NCBI GenBank assembly: GCA_021613335.1
Contig: JAJTWR010000248.1
Coordinates: forward strand, 750,001 to 814,000
DNA: 64,000 nucleotides
Direction: 5' to 3'
Source of the DNA: Whitmania pigra
Lineage: Eukaryota > Annelida > Clitellata > Hirudinida > Haemopidae
Shown: piece by piece, positions 14,532-24,709 of the stretch
How the letters are laid out: each line of letters opens with the position of its first letter
How positions within the stretch are numbered: position 1 is the stretch's first letter
Position numbers and translations under genes: made by a program
Notes under the pieces: model-generated
The model's input: only the letters and a program-made list of their open reading frames with translations
Told to the model about the DNA's origin: nothing
The model's database searches: none

Positions 14532-15419
14532 GCGATTGTTTAATCGCCTATATTTCTTCAAAAGGCGTCTATATTCCTTTTTTTATTTTCTTCGTTTTGA
14601 TGTCACCAAAGAGAAACACCTTGTAGTATAAATGAAGGCCAGAAATTTACTTTATTTACTAGATGAAGACGACATGAACTATCTTCCAATTAGGTGAATT
14701 AATTATTTAACATATTTGAATTTGCAACACATGTTAATTAACTCTGATGTTGTTGTTGACTCGAAAAAATTTATTCGTGGAGTTAGTGACAGCTTAATCT
14801 CCAATCCTAATCTCTTAATGATACCACAATCAGGATAAGCCCCACCCAGTGTGTTGTCATCATTACGTCACTGATCTGCCTCAATCATGCTTGACATGAT
14901 TGACAGTGACACATTTCAATCTCGAATCTTTCAATCAGAAGAGTCAATCACCATTGGTGGTCTTCCACAGCTCCTTGTTGCGTAACAACCACGTGGCCGA
15001 ATAACAAGCAATGAAATATTTTAAATCCTTTCTCGAATTTCAATGTCCAGTTCTGATGTTTCAAAGCAATTAAAGATTTTTTTAAACAAAACAAAAGACG
15101 AAATAATGTCAGTAATAATCAATTTACAATTTATAAACATAAAACAAATCGTAATGCTTATTGATATCAAGTAACGTAATATGGCCGAACTTATATAACG
15201 CTATATGCATGACTTAAGGAACGTGTAATATGCAGTCAATTATCAATAAATCAAGTTAACTAGTTAATATTAAAACAATTAACCATGACCATTGCAATCA
15301 AAGATATAAGCAAATTAATTGCAAATTACTAAATAGAAAACCTCCAACAAAAGATTTAACAGAATAACGTAATTCGAATCAATAATAATTATTATATACG
15401 CTGAAATGTCCATTAATTT
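14532..15419. other. Intergenic between convergent genes
   Basis: Probably the 3' regions of the zinc-finger gene (plus) and the lectin gene (minus). No element was recognised. Confidence 0.5.
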
Positions 15420-16879
15420 TCAATAAAGCTTGTATTCACATACGATGCAAAACTTGTAGCTGCAAAAAAAATCATCCCATTGGTAATTTGAACACAGCTT
15501 GATACATCCAGTTACAGCCCCGTTATCTGGTTGGCCGAGCATCCAATCCCTGTAGCCAATAGGAATGAGGGTTGAATTTTCATAAGGTTGCCATTGGAAG
15601 ACGGATCGGTTAGTTGAAATACCGGCCGTCCAAACATCGTAATGATCCATTCTAAAACATTTTCCTGAAAAAATTATAATATAGATCTGTCGTGAATTAA
15701 TGTAATAACTTATGTTATATATTTATTTATTTGTTTTTAATTTATAAAACTCCTGAAAGTATTTGGCTGTGTTAAGTAAAAAAAAATAATTCTTATCTAT
15801 AATTTTTATGATGTTTTCTTTGCTGCTCAATCATTTATTTATTAAATTTATTAAAATATATTTATTATAAAGTATTACGATCCATTTATCTCTAAAATAA
15901 CGGAAACATCACATCAGATTTCCACATTTTCACTACAACGCAACCTAACCATCCAAAGTCAATTAAAGTATTTAATATTTTGATTAATAATTGTTCGCTT
16001 AAATCATTAAAACATAAAACGATTTATTATTTTTAGATTTTGTGTAAAATTTATCACGATTTCAACAACTCAAAACACCTTTTAGGCTTGATCGAGATAT
16101 GAGATCAATGAATGACAGTTTCACATAAACACTGTCAATGACGACAAGATGCAAACCCAAATTGTGGCACATTTTCTGTCCACTGATCCAGTCGTAGCCA
16201 CTGACCAAAAGAGAGAGGCAGTTCTTACTCTGGGGATAATGGATGGAGGATGCTGGACATTCTGAAATTTGTTTCTATTTCACTTACATTTTTAAATTTT
16301 GAAGTTGATCTTCTTACATTTAGCTGCGATTTGTTTTGAATTCCTAAATGGGAGCAAAATTAGATGATCAAATTTGTCATAACAATGTTAAGCGAACAGC
16401 CACGCGATTATCTAATGGCAGTAACGACGATGACATAGCAGCTGAATAGTGTCTCATTTCTGAAAGGACACTCTAAACCACGGTTTGAATGAACAAAATA
16501 ATTTTGTACAATCATGTTAAGACAAAAATATTCACTCCAAAAAATTACTTGGCGTCACGTAAAATATTTTTCCTTGATCCATTCTTTCGATATCTTCTAT
16601 TTCAGGTTTAGAAAACACTCTGCAGGTTTGATATTAAACTTCAAAAAACCTGCAAAGGGTTCCTCCATGACTAAGACATATTATGGAGCATTGCAAAACA
16701 TTGCGAGCTCGAAATTTAGCTTCCCAAACTGGAAAATAATGAAACTGAGACGCAATCGCTTCAGAAAATCTCTCCTTGGCCAATTTAAAAACGACAGACG
16801 TATTCCTTGCAAAGTTAGTGGATTGGAAAGATTTGGTCATGAAAAGAATAACCAATACGTAAATGATTTTCCGTAGCAT
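15420..16879 (-). CDS. Secreted PAN/apple-like plus C-type lectin protein, interrupted by an in-frame TAA
   Basis: Exons on the minus strand: 16879-16549, 16261-16079 and 15664-15420, with matching phases (1, 1). The start MLRKIIYVLVILFMTKSF is a good signal peptide. Next comes a Cys segment, NVLQCSIICLSHGGTLCRFF, typical of PAN/apple modules. The C-type lectin domain follows across exons 2-3: an opening CPASSIHYPQSKNC, W-x-x-A-like GYDWISGQKMCHNLGLHLV, then YRDWMLGQPDN, a CIKLCSNYQWDD core and CIVCEYK near the end. Such proteins bind glycans or act in invertebrate immunity or mucus. A QPD-type triplet (galactose-class in the family) is visible in GQPDN. One TAA lies in frame inside the PAN segment of exon 1, between FFEV and YQTC, while sequence on both sides still reads as protein. 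This could be a recent pseudogene, an allele or a sequence error. Two possible N-glycosylation sites (NTS, NRS) occur. Confidence 0.75.
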
Positions 16880-17950
16880 GCCCAGCTATGATAAAGTTAA
16901 GAATCTAGAAAGTAACTAAAGTACGTGCTATTAAAATAAAAGCATTTTTAAAAGCCAATTGGTCTTTAGTGCAATCCTGAATAATTGAGTGAAAGATGAA
17001 AATTCACGATGAACGAAAAAAGAATTGCACTCATATTGCAAGCCTTCGTTACAATATGAAGGTAAATAATAACTGAGGCGTTCGTTATTAATTTAAACTG
17101 AAACTTTTTTAATTTGCCTGCCGGTTCACTTTTCGTCATCGAGAGTTTAATGGGAAGTCGAATAAATAAATAAAATTATTTGTCCGATCAAAGATTCATG
17201 TTAACCTGGAAAAATCACTATTTTCCAAAATCAGGAATGCGTTTAGTTCGTAGCATATCAGTTTTAAATGAGGATTTATATTACTATAGAAGCTAAATAC
17301 AAATGATGCAGAAAAATGATTAACTAGAGAAAAATGGACTAATGCATGAACTTAATTTATCAAAGAAATTTCTATTTCTATTAAATTAATGATTTTTTGA
17401 AGTTGAAATCCTTCAGAAATTATTTTCAAACAAAAATAAAAAATAAAAAATAAAAACACAACTGCAAATTAGAAGCGAGTTATTTGTTAAAGTTCATATA
17501 ATAAGTTTTAAAAAACTACATTAAACAAATTTATTATACGACGTAATTGTTAGATATCGTGTTTGCGATAAAATTAAAAATAATTAAAAATTAAAAACAA
17601 TGGCGACGAAAACAGTTTCTTTGGAAGCGCTTCCGTACTTAAAAGCAGGAATTATCTCGGTTAGTTTACCTTTTGGATCAAGTTTGTTAAGTATCAAATA
17701 CTTTTTTTAAACATTAAAAGTCAGTTTAAAAAATTAAAATCATATTTTTTATTTAGTATAACTTATTCATAAAAAAAAATTCAAGTTAAATCTAACAAAA
17801 ATATTTTCATCTTGAGATGTTTAAAAAAACCTTGAATCTAGAAAATAAAATTGTTCAAAAGTTTATTAATAAGATAAACTTATGACTTTAATAACATTTA
17901 AATTAGTACCAAATTCATTGCATTTTCTTAGCTTCCTCTTTTTCCCGTAG
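16880..17950. other. AT-rich intergenic
   Basis: Nothing supportable; probably the upstream region of the lectin gene followed by the edge of a hAT remnant. Confidence 0.5.
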
Positions 17951-19477
17951 TCAGAAAATGATTTAAATTGTGGGGGAGTCAATTTGATATGTTTCAAATT
18001 TCTTTGTTTCATCCAGATGATTGATGGCGTCGTGTATATATAATTCTTTTGTTTGAAGTTGTTTACTTGTCACGTTGATCTCAAACAACACGTCATACCA
18101 CACAACCAGAGAAACGACAAACTTAAAACTTGAAATGAATTTTGCAATAACTCGTGCATCTGTTCGTGATGTATTACCAGATGTTTCTGTTAAATGTATG
18201 TCATCCGCAATGTCTGCCAGAGCATCGTAGATATCACCAAGCTGATAATGAAGAGGTTTCAAAGCATCAATTCGACTTTCCCATCTTGTTTCACTCAGTG
18301 GTTTAACAGTAAGATTAGAAACATGTTGATTTAAAACTTCCCAACGACGAGTTGATTCAGAAAAGAATGCATAAACACGATGCACTATATTAAAGAAGGC
18401 TTCTAAGCAACTTTGCAGCATCATTTACAGCCAAATTCAAGGCATGCGCACAGCAAAGAATAAACAATACATCTAAAATTTTCCGTTGGACACCATTTTT
18501 ACCCCTTCATACTGCTGCCATTGTCGTAGACCGCGTAAATTTTCGATAGAGACATCTCTTCACCAGTTGTCTCCTTTAGAGGTACAAAACCCAAGAAATG
18601 TTCTTTTACAGATGCTGCTGCAATCTTATTTTCTGGATTTGAAATCACATCCACAAAGTAAATGATCATGGTCATTTGTTCAACATGACTAGCATCTGGT
18701 GTGCAGTATAGAATTATTGAGAAATACTTAGCATCACGAGCGTAAGCTAGAACATTTTGTTTGATTGCATTAGATAAAAGCTGAATAAGTTCATTCTGTA
18801 TGTCTTTATCTAGATAATGCACACGTGTACTATAGTCTCTAATCTTTCGAAGATGCTTATCCATAAGTGGGTCAAACAATGCTAGAAATTCCACAAATTT
18901 CAGGAAGTTCTAGAGGTGTTCAGTTTCTCATGTTTTCCCCGAAAAGAAAGAATGTGGATACCAAGAACTCTAACTAAAGCAATCAGTCGTTTCGAGATTT
19001 CTTGCCAATACTGTTTGTCTTTTTTAATGAGACGCAAATGTTCGGCATCCATGGTTTTCATGTGTTGCAGTCGCAGCTCAAATTCTTTCCATGACTGAAA
19101 ATTCGCTAGATGTTCACTGCTTTTCTCATGCCCTAATAGAATTGCGGAAATGTTTTTCCAATCATGTGAACCTTTGTCAGAGAGGGATATAAACCAGTGA
19201 GACTATCGATTTTATGTCCTTCAGGTTTTGTTTCTTGGTGCGTATCAAGTACGAATTTATTCAATGCAATTTATTTCATTCAGCGGATAAATGCAATAAA
19301 TATTGCAATAAAACAAAAATATTAATGTAAAAAAACTACACAATTTAATTCCATGTTTACGGCCGCGCGTCACTCCGCCAAAAAATTATTCAAACAAGGG
19401 CGGCAATTTTTAAATATTTCTATTTCTAAGTATCTTTTAGTTGCGCCCCCAGAAATTTAGTGGTTAAACCGATCCTG
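17950..19477 (-). mobile_element. Decayed hAT-type (ZMYM/DUF4371-like) transposon
   Basis: Read on the minus strand, pieces line up in order with the ZMYM1-like domesticated-type hAT transposases. First is an N-terminal HDWKNISAILLGHEKSSEHL block (about 19165-19105), with LQHMKTMDAEHLRLIKKDKQ following. Then a DUF4371 part runs 18894-18499, ending YAVYDNGSSMKG. A C-terminal part around SETRWESRIDALKPL runs 18424-17963. The reading is broken by stops and frameshifts between the parts. The 5' end probably lies at 19477, where the reverse strand begins CAGGATCGGTTTAACC and is followed by a GGGGGCGCAA stretch like family termini. The other terminus was not found. Confidence 0.7.
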
Positions 19478-19710
19478 GATGTAACCAACTCTAATCAAAT
19501 TTTTATTTGAGAATTCAATTACAAATCGATTTTATTGTGCAAAGTTATTGTTTATAAATGGCAAGTAATGTTTGACACTTTAAAATTTAAATTTAAAGTA
19601 CTCATCGTCATGGCGACAGAAATTAAATTTAAAAATCGTGATGGAAATTTGAAATTTGCTACCAGAAATTATCACATTTCAATGGAAAGTTGTTACAGTC
19701 TGATGACTAA

Positions 19711-20302
19711 TTATTTTCTGGTGCTTGGTCTAACCCACTGCCAAGTTCTGGTGCTTGGTCTAACCCATTGCCTTGTTGTTCTGGAACTTGGTCTAACCCA
19801 CTCCCAAGTTCTGGTGCTTGGTCTAATCCATTCTCTTGTTGATCTGGTGCTTGGTCTAACCCATTCCCTTGTTGATCTGGAACTTGGTCTAACCCACTGC
19901 CAAGTTCTGGTGCTTGGTCTAACCCATTCCCTTGTTGATCTGGAGCTTGGTCTAATCCACTCCCAAGTTCTGGTGCTTGGTCTAACCCATTGCCTTGTTG
20001 TCCTAGTGCCTAGTCTCACCGAATCTCCAACAACTGGTAAGGGCAGCTCTCCATGTTTCTCTTCGAGTTTCTCTTCTCGTTCAACTTCTTGTTCTGTTAA
20101 GTAGAATATGTGCTTTATTTAATTCAAGTTCTTCACGACGTATTACGACTGTTGCCATTACCGCTGTATGCAGGAACGTATTCGCCGTCAACGATTTACG
20201 AATACTCTATAAAATAATTTTCAAACAAAATATACCTTGAGCTAATCCAATGACCAGCCATATAGAGAACAAGCTGATGATTACCAAGCGAATGAATTTC
20301 AT
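19711..20302 (-). CDS. Secreted Arg/Trp-rich tandem-repeat protein, new family
   Basis: Two exons, 20302-20236 and 20093-19711, joined in phase 1, encode about 149 residues. Exon 1 is exactly a signal peptide (MKFIRLVIISLFSIWLVIGL). Exon 2 opens with an acidic stretch (EQEVEREEKLEEKHGELP), then about ten units of 10-11 residues with consensus W-(V/I)-R-P-S-(S/T)-R-(S/T)-x-(E/Q)-W and stops at TAA. Examples are VRPSTRTWEW and IRPSSRSTREW. The repeats carry Arg at about every fourth residue and one or two Trp per unit, with no Cys or Lys except at the end. The repeats are 30/33-bp units in DNA, and the frame is kept throughout. An acidic propiece before cationic Arg/Trp repeats recalls antimicrobial or adhesive precursors; that is inference. 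Exon 1 and its phase match the acidic gene at 22.2-22.8 kb. Confidence 0.65.
19714..20000 (+). repeat. 30/33-bp minisatellite (coding on minus strand)
   Basis: Units built on CTTGGTCTAACCCA, alternating AAGTTCTGGTG and TTGTTGATCTGG variants. They encode the Arg/Trp repeats on the minus strand; the plus strand is also open by chance. Confidence 0.95.
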
Positions 20303-22243
20303 TGTTCTACAAAGTTATTGTTAAAAGTTCTAAATTTTCTTCGGTGCTTCAAAAAATAACATTAGAGATTATAAGCCAGAAAGACTTAACAAATTGCAAA
20401 TAACATGTTATATTTATTGATGTCATTTAAATTTCAATTAAAATGAAAGAAGAACTTGCAGGCAAAAAGGGCGTCTTCTGTTGTCGTTAAAACACAATTT
20501 CAAAAACGATGAACACGAGCAACTCGATGAATTTATTTGTTTTTTCACAAGTGCTCTTGGCCTTTTGAAGTTGTTACGTCATGAATATGATAAAATATTT
20601 TTAATACTAGAGTAGAAACAAGCTCACAGTACAGTCGCGCACAACGAGCAGATGATACCTGTGGCTAAGAATTCAAAAGTCAATTGGTGAATGAAGCAGC
20701 TTGAGAAAAAAAAGGCTTTGGGAAGGATTTCTAACTTCAGGCATGAAAAAAATTGAATAAATATGGAAATCTGGAATGCTCCAAGAATAATTTGTAGATA
20801 TGCTAAGATTACGTTTGAATTTTTAGGATTCCACCATTTGTCGCCGTTGAATAGATATTACAAATAATATGACATGTTAAAAGCAAACTATAAATAATTT
20901 AATATATTAAAAATAATGGACCAAGGCCACCCACTAAAAGGCCTCCCACCAATGCAGGCTTTCGATCAAAATTGAAACAAAATATGTAGTATGATAGGTT
21001 TTATTTATAGGCCTTGAGAACTGTGTCTATTGAAGAGTTAGTTTTTAATTTGAAAATATCAATTTAAAATATTATTTGACATTTTAGCATAGATTAATGT
21101 GAGCCACTCATCAAAGAAATCAGGCCCTCATCAAGTCATGTTTCTTCCTCAGATCGTCTATTAATTTCTTTTGATCAGAAGATTATATGCGGAACTACTT
21201 CATTGCATATTGCTCGTGCATTCTGCTTCCATCAACTTGCTGGAACTACGTTCATTCGTAGTTGTCACAGTTGTATTGAAGAACTTGGATTCAAGTTCGG
21301 CAATTCAGATATATTCATCTGGCTGAGTGTGATTATTGGAAGCTTTATTTCTTTTAATAGTTATTTGTTTTACTTATCTGAGTAGACGCCTAAATAATAC
21401 TGAGCAAGTTGTTAGGACGCCCTTTTTGCCTAGCGTTTCTAAGGCTGATTGCGTGAGCTCGGTTTAACATACCTTGGGCTTGTGTCATTAGTTTTGCTAA
21501 ATTAACTTCCACACCAGTATCCGAATTTTAGGCTAATATTTGTTTTTGTTTTTGTTTTTTTTTAGCAATATTTTTTTTTTGGGTTGAGAAAGAGTCTGCC
21601 TGTAGAAAACTTCATTCGATACTTTCATCGAACTTTTTGAGTTGAGACAAGAAATGCTGTATGGTAGGCAGGTTGACTGACGGAATACATTTCAATAAGT
21701 TCATGATCTTCCAAACAAATGCGCTTTTCTTATACTATCAAATAAGCCTGATGATAATTATGATTGTCCGCTTGGCAAATATTTATCTATTATCAGCGTT
21801 GAGCCAGACAAGGCAGAGGTGGACTGAATTTTGAAACTGTTATAAAAAAAAACTTTATTGAATAAAGAACGGAGAGTTTGTTTGTAAATTTTTAATCGAT
21901 TTGATTGCAGTTCCATGAAAATAAATATTTGAGAGCTTTTATGTAGACAATGTAAGGAAATTGGAAAGGGGGCTCCTACCGGATTTGGTTTTTGCACCGA
22001 ATAAAATTGAATGAGAAAAACTCTAGCTTGATTAAGGGATATCGGTGAAATAAAAAAAATCCGAGTCTTCTCCAAAGTCCAGCAAACAGATTTTAATGAT
22101 TTATAAAAATTCCATTTCATAAATATATTGGTAATCATTTTTAATTCAAAAATAAAAGGACTATTAATAAAATCCTCATTCCAATTAATCTTATTTTTCC
22201 AGAACATTTTCTTAACATTTTTGAAATCATTCCGATCTGTTTT
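20303..22243. other. Interval between the two secreted-protein genes
   Basis: No further signal-peptide exon was found. An open stretch of 149 codons (22207-21758, minus) follows the acidic gene in the same frame and may be extended coding sequence or 3' UTR. Confidence 0.4.
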
Positions 22244-22756
22244 TTAGACATCTTCCTTCACTGTGTTTTTGAATTCTTCCTCACCAACCTCAACTTTTAC
22301 TTTTTTATCTTCTACCACTTTTTCTTCTTCCTCAGTTTCATCATCATCGTCTTCGTCTTCATCTTCTTCATCATCTTCCTCGTCTTCATCTTCTTCTTCA
22401 TCTTCCTCGCCATCAATGGCGTCTTCCTCCTCTAATTCTACTAAAGCTTCTGCCAAATCATCTTCCAGCACAACTTCCCTGTTTTTGTCTTTTGAGACTT
22501 GTTTTGTTTCACCTGAATTTGTTAAATTATTATCAACATCTTGTAATTCTAATAGTATTATTATTATTGTTTTGTAACTTGTAAATAATTAGTATGCATA
22601 ATATATTTATTTATAACTTTATAAATATTATAATATTATATACATTATTTATAACTATATGTGTTAGTTTAATTGATTTAATGTCGGCATACCTACTATT
22701 ATTCCGCTTACCAGCCAGATTGAAAGTAAACAGGCAATTTGCAATTTCATCTTCAT
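22244..22756 (-). CDS. Secreted highly acidic protein, paired with the Arg/Trp repeat gene
   Basis: Two exons, 22756-22693 and 22539-22244, joined in phase 1, encode 119 residues. Exon 1 is a signal peptide (MKMKLQIACLLSIWLVSGII) sharing SIWLV and near-identical length with the Arg/Trp gene. Exon 2 begins DVDNNLTNSGE (a possible N-glycosylation site at NLT), then a 50-residue run of almost only Asp and Glu, and ends KNTVKEDV. A four-codon upstream ORF starts 10 bases before the chosen ATG. Polyanionic secreted proteins in animals often bind calcium or polycations, for example in biomineral, mucus or adhesive secretions; no family match is claimed. After the TAA the frame stays open for a further 161 codons. 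Part of the acidic run is GAA/GAT repeat DNA, so slippage may have expanded it. Confidence 0.65.
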
Positions 22757-24120
22757 GCTTCTTTCATAGTTAAAATAAATAAGAACGTTTTTAAATTGTC
22801 ATTTTTTAAAATGGTCTTTACATTAATTAATATTTTTTAAATAATGATTCTTGTTATTTTCAATAAACAGACAAATTAAAGGTGGACAAAGTCGGTGGTG
22901 AGTAACTGATTGGACCAAAAGTATAATAAATGAAATAAAATTATCTAATTTTTAAACTAAACCTTATCAATGTTGACTTTCCTCACAAAACTAGCAGTAT
23001 TATTGTTCTTTTGAAACTTCACAAATCGTCGAACTGATAACTTTTATCAAGGTTTTATCAAGCACTTATATGAGGTGATTTGTCCTACACTTGATATGTG
23101 TACCATGCTCCCGAACGCAAAAGCTATTGACAATCAAACTTGGCTAAGATCAAGATTTAAAGCGAAGAATATCGCATTATCTTAATAAATATTGTTTAAG
23201 TTAATAAAAAAATAATAATACAAAAGAAGTAGCTTGGCTGGTGTTTGTGTTCTTATGTTTGAGGTAGGAACTTGGCACAGGAAATCATTCCGTTAAATTG
23301 AACAAATAAAGTTGAAAAGACGTTTAAGCAATTTCATTCTTTTTGCAACATCTATCCCAAAATTTCGGTCCTAAATCTTTCTGAATCAATCGATCTACGT
23401 AACCATTCATCCATGGATTTTAAATTAATCGATATTGAGGTTGTAAATTACCTGTGTTTACCCAGAAATTCATGGAATCATCCACTCATCTTTCTTTCAT
23501 GCAATTTCTTATGATTCCCTTTTTCAGTAAATTCAGGCATCATGGAGTTCTTGCTTAAGGTTGAAGTTATAGTCAGAGATGGGGTTAGGGTGAAGTTAGG
23601 GTGAGGTTAGGGTGAGATTAGGGTGAGGTAAGGGTCAGGCATGACAAATTTTCACCCAATTATATGTGTTCTCATTTGGAATTACGTAAATGGACGTTCA
23701 TAACAATATGTTTCCAATTCACAAAGTAATGCGTACACTAGAATATTTAGTTGTGCATAATTGTACGTGTATGAAATGTTTTGAGAAATTTATGATATCA
23801 AAGGTTCTTTATCTTCAAGAAATTTGAAATCATTTCAAATAACCACTTCATAAACTAAGATGGTGATTATGACTTAAAATTGAGGGTAAAGTGCATCATC
23901 TTGAGTGATCACTTATGTCACTCATGTTTGCTGCATTTTAGAAAATCATTTTAAAATTGATGTTTACTAAATAAACAAGTAAAATATATAACATGTAACA
24001 TATTTGTTAAATTTATATTATAAATATATTTAGTTCATTATATTTCGTTAATATTAGAAATATATGTAAAACATTATGTTGTATTTATTATATTAAAACA
24101 TCTATGCTTATAGTTAAATT
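22757..24120. other. Intergenic, no gene seen
   Basis: AT-rich. At 23577-23640 there is a short run of degenerate TTAGGGTGA-type units, too irregular to be telomeric. Confidence 0.5.
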
Positions 24121-24709
24121 CAGTAAAACCTCTCTATATGGAAATCGCATTGGACCGACTAAATCGTTGAAGAATTCGTAATATGGAGGTTCTTTATGTT
24201 TTTATGCTAGATAATTTCTTAGGAAACCTTAATTGAGTCACATTTTTAGAAAAACAAAACTTTTGACTTTTTTATGTTTTAACTTTTATTTCGTATTCAA
24301 TTTTAAGAATTAAAAAATAACATGAACATATTTTGCTCCAAAAATTAAAAAGTTAAAATCTGATGAAGTCTGTAAATTTTTGTTTAAATTTAAGCCTTGT
24401 ATCACTTTTTGCAGTTTTTACATTTAATGATGCTAGAAGGTATTGACGGCTTGATTTTAAACTTTTTTAGCAATGACGCACTAGTGCTCAGAACGAGCAC
24501 AAAAACATATTTTTTCAATTTGTTCAACATCTTTAAAAGTTTACTTTTGTTTTTAAATGTATGTTTGTTCTCTTTCTCTTTATTTCTCCAAACGTCATTT
24601 CTAAAACGATAACACGTCTTAAAATCAAATTTAGCGAAGGTACAAAGTGAACAGAACTTTTTGTTTTTATAGCTTTTGAATAGTAAATATGTTAATAGGA
24701 AATATAGTA

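Noticed and set aside
19535..20104. Plus-strand open frame with Leu-Gly-Leu-Thr-His repeats
   Set aside because: Mirror of the minisatellite; the minus strand alone has a signal-peptide exon, matched phase and a shared gene architecture.
22263..22577. Plus-strand poly-Ser frame
   Set aside because: Antisense of the Asp/Glu coding run on the minus strand.
23577..23640. Interstitial telomere repeats
   Set aside because: Only a few irregular TTAGGGTGA-like units; no perfect hexamer run.
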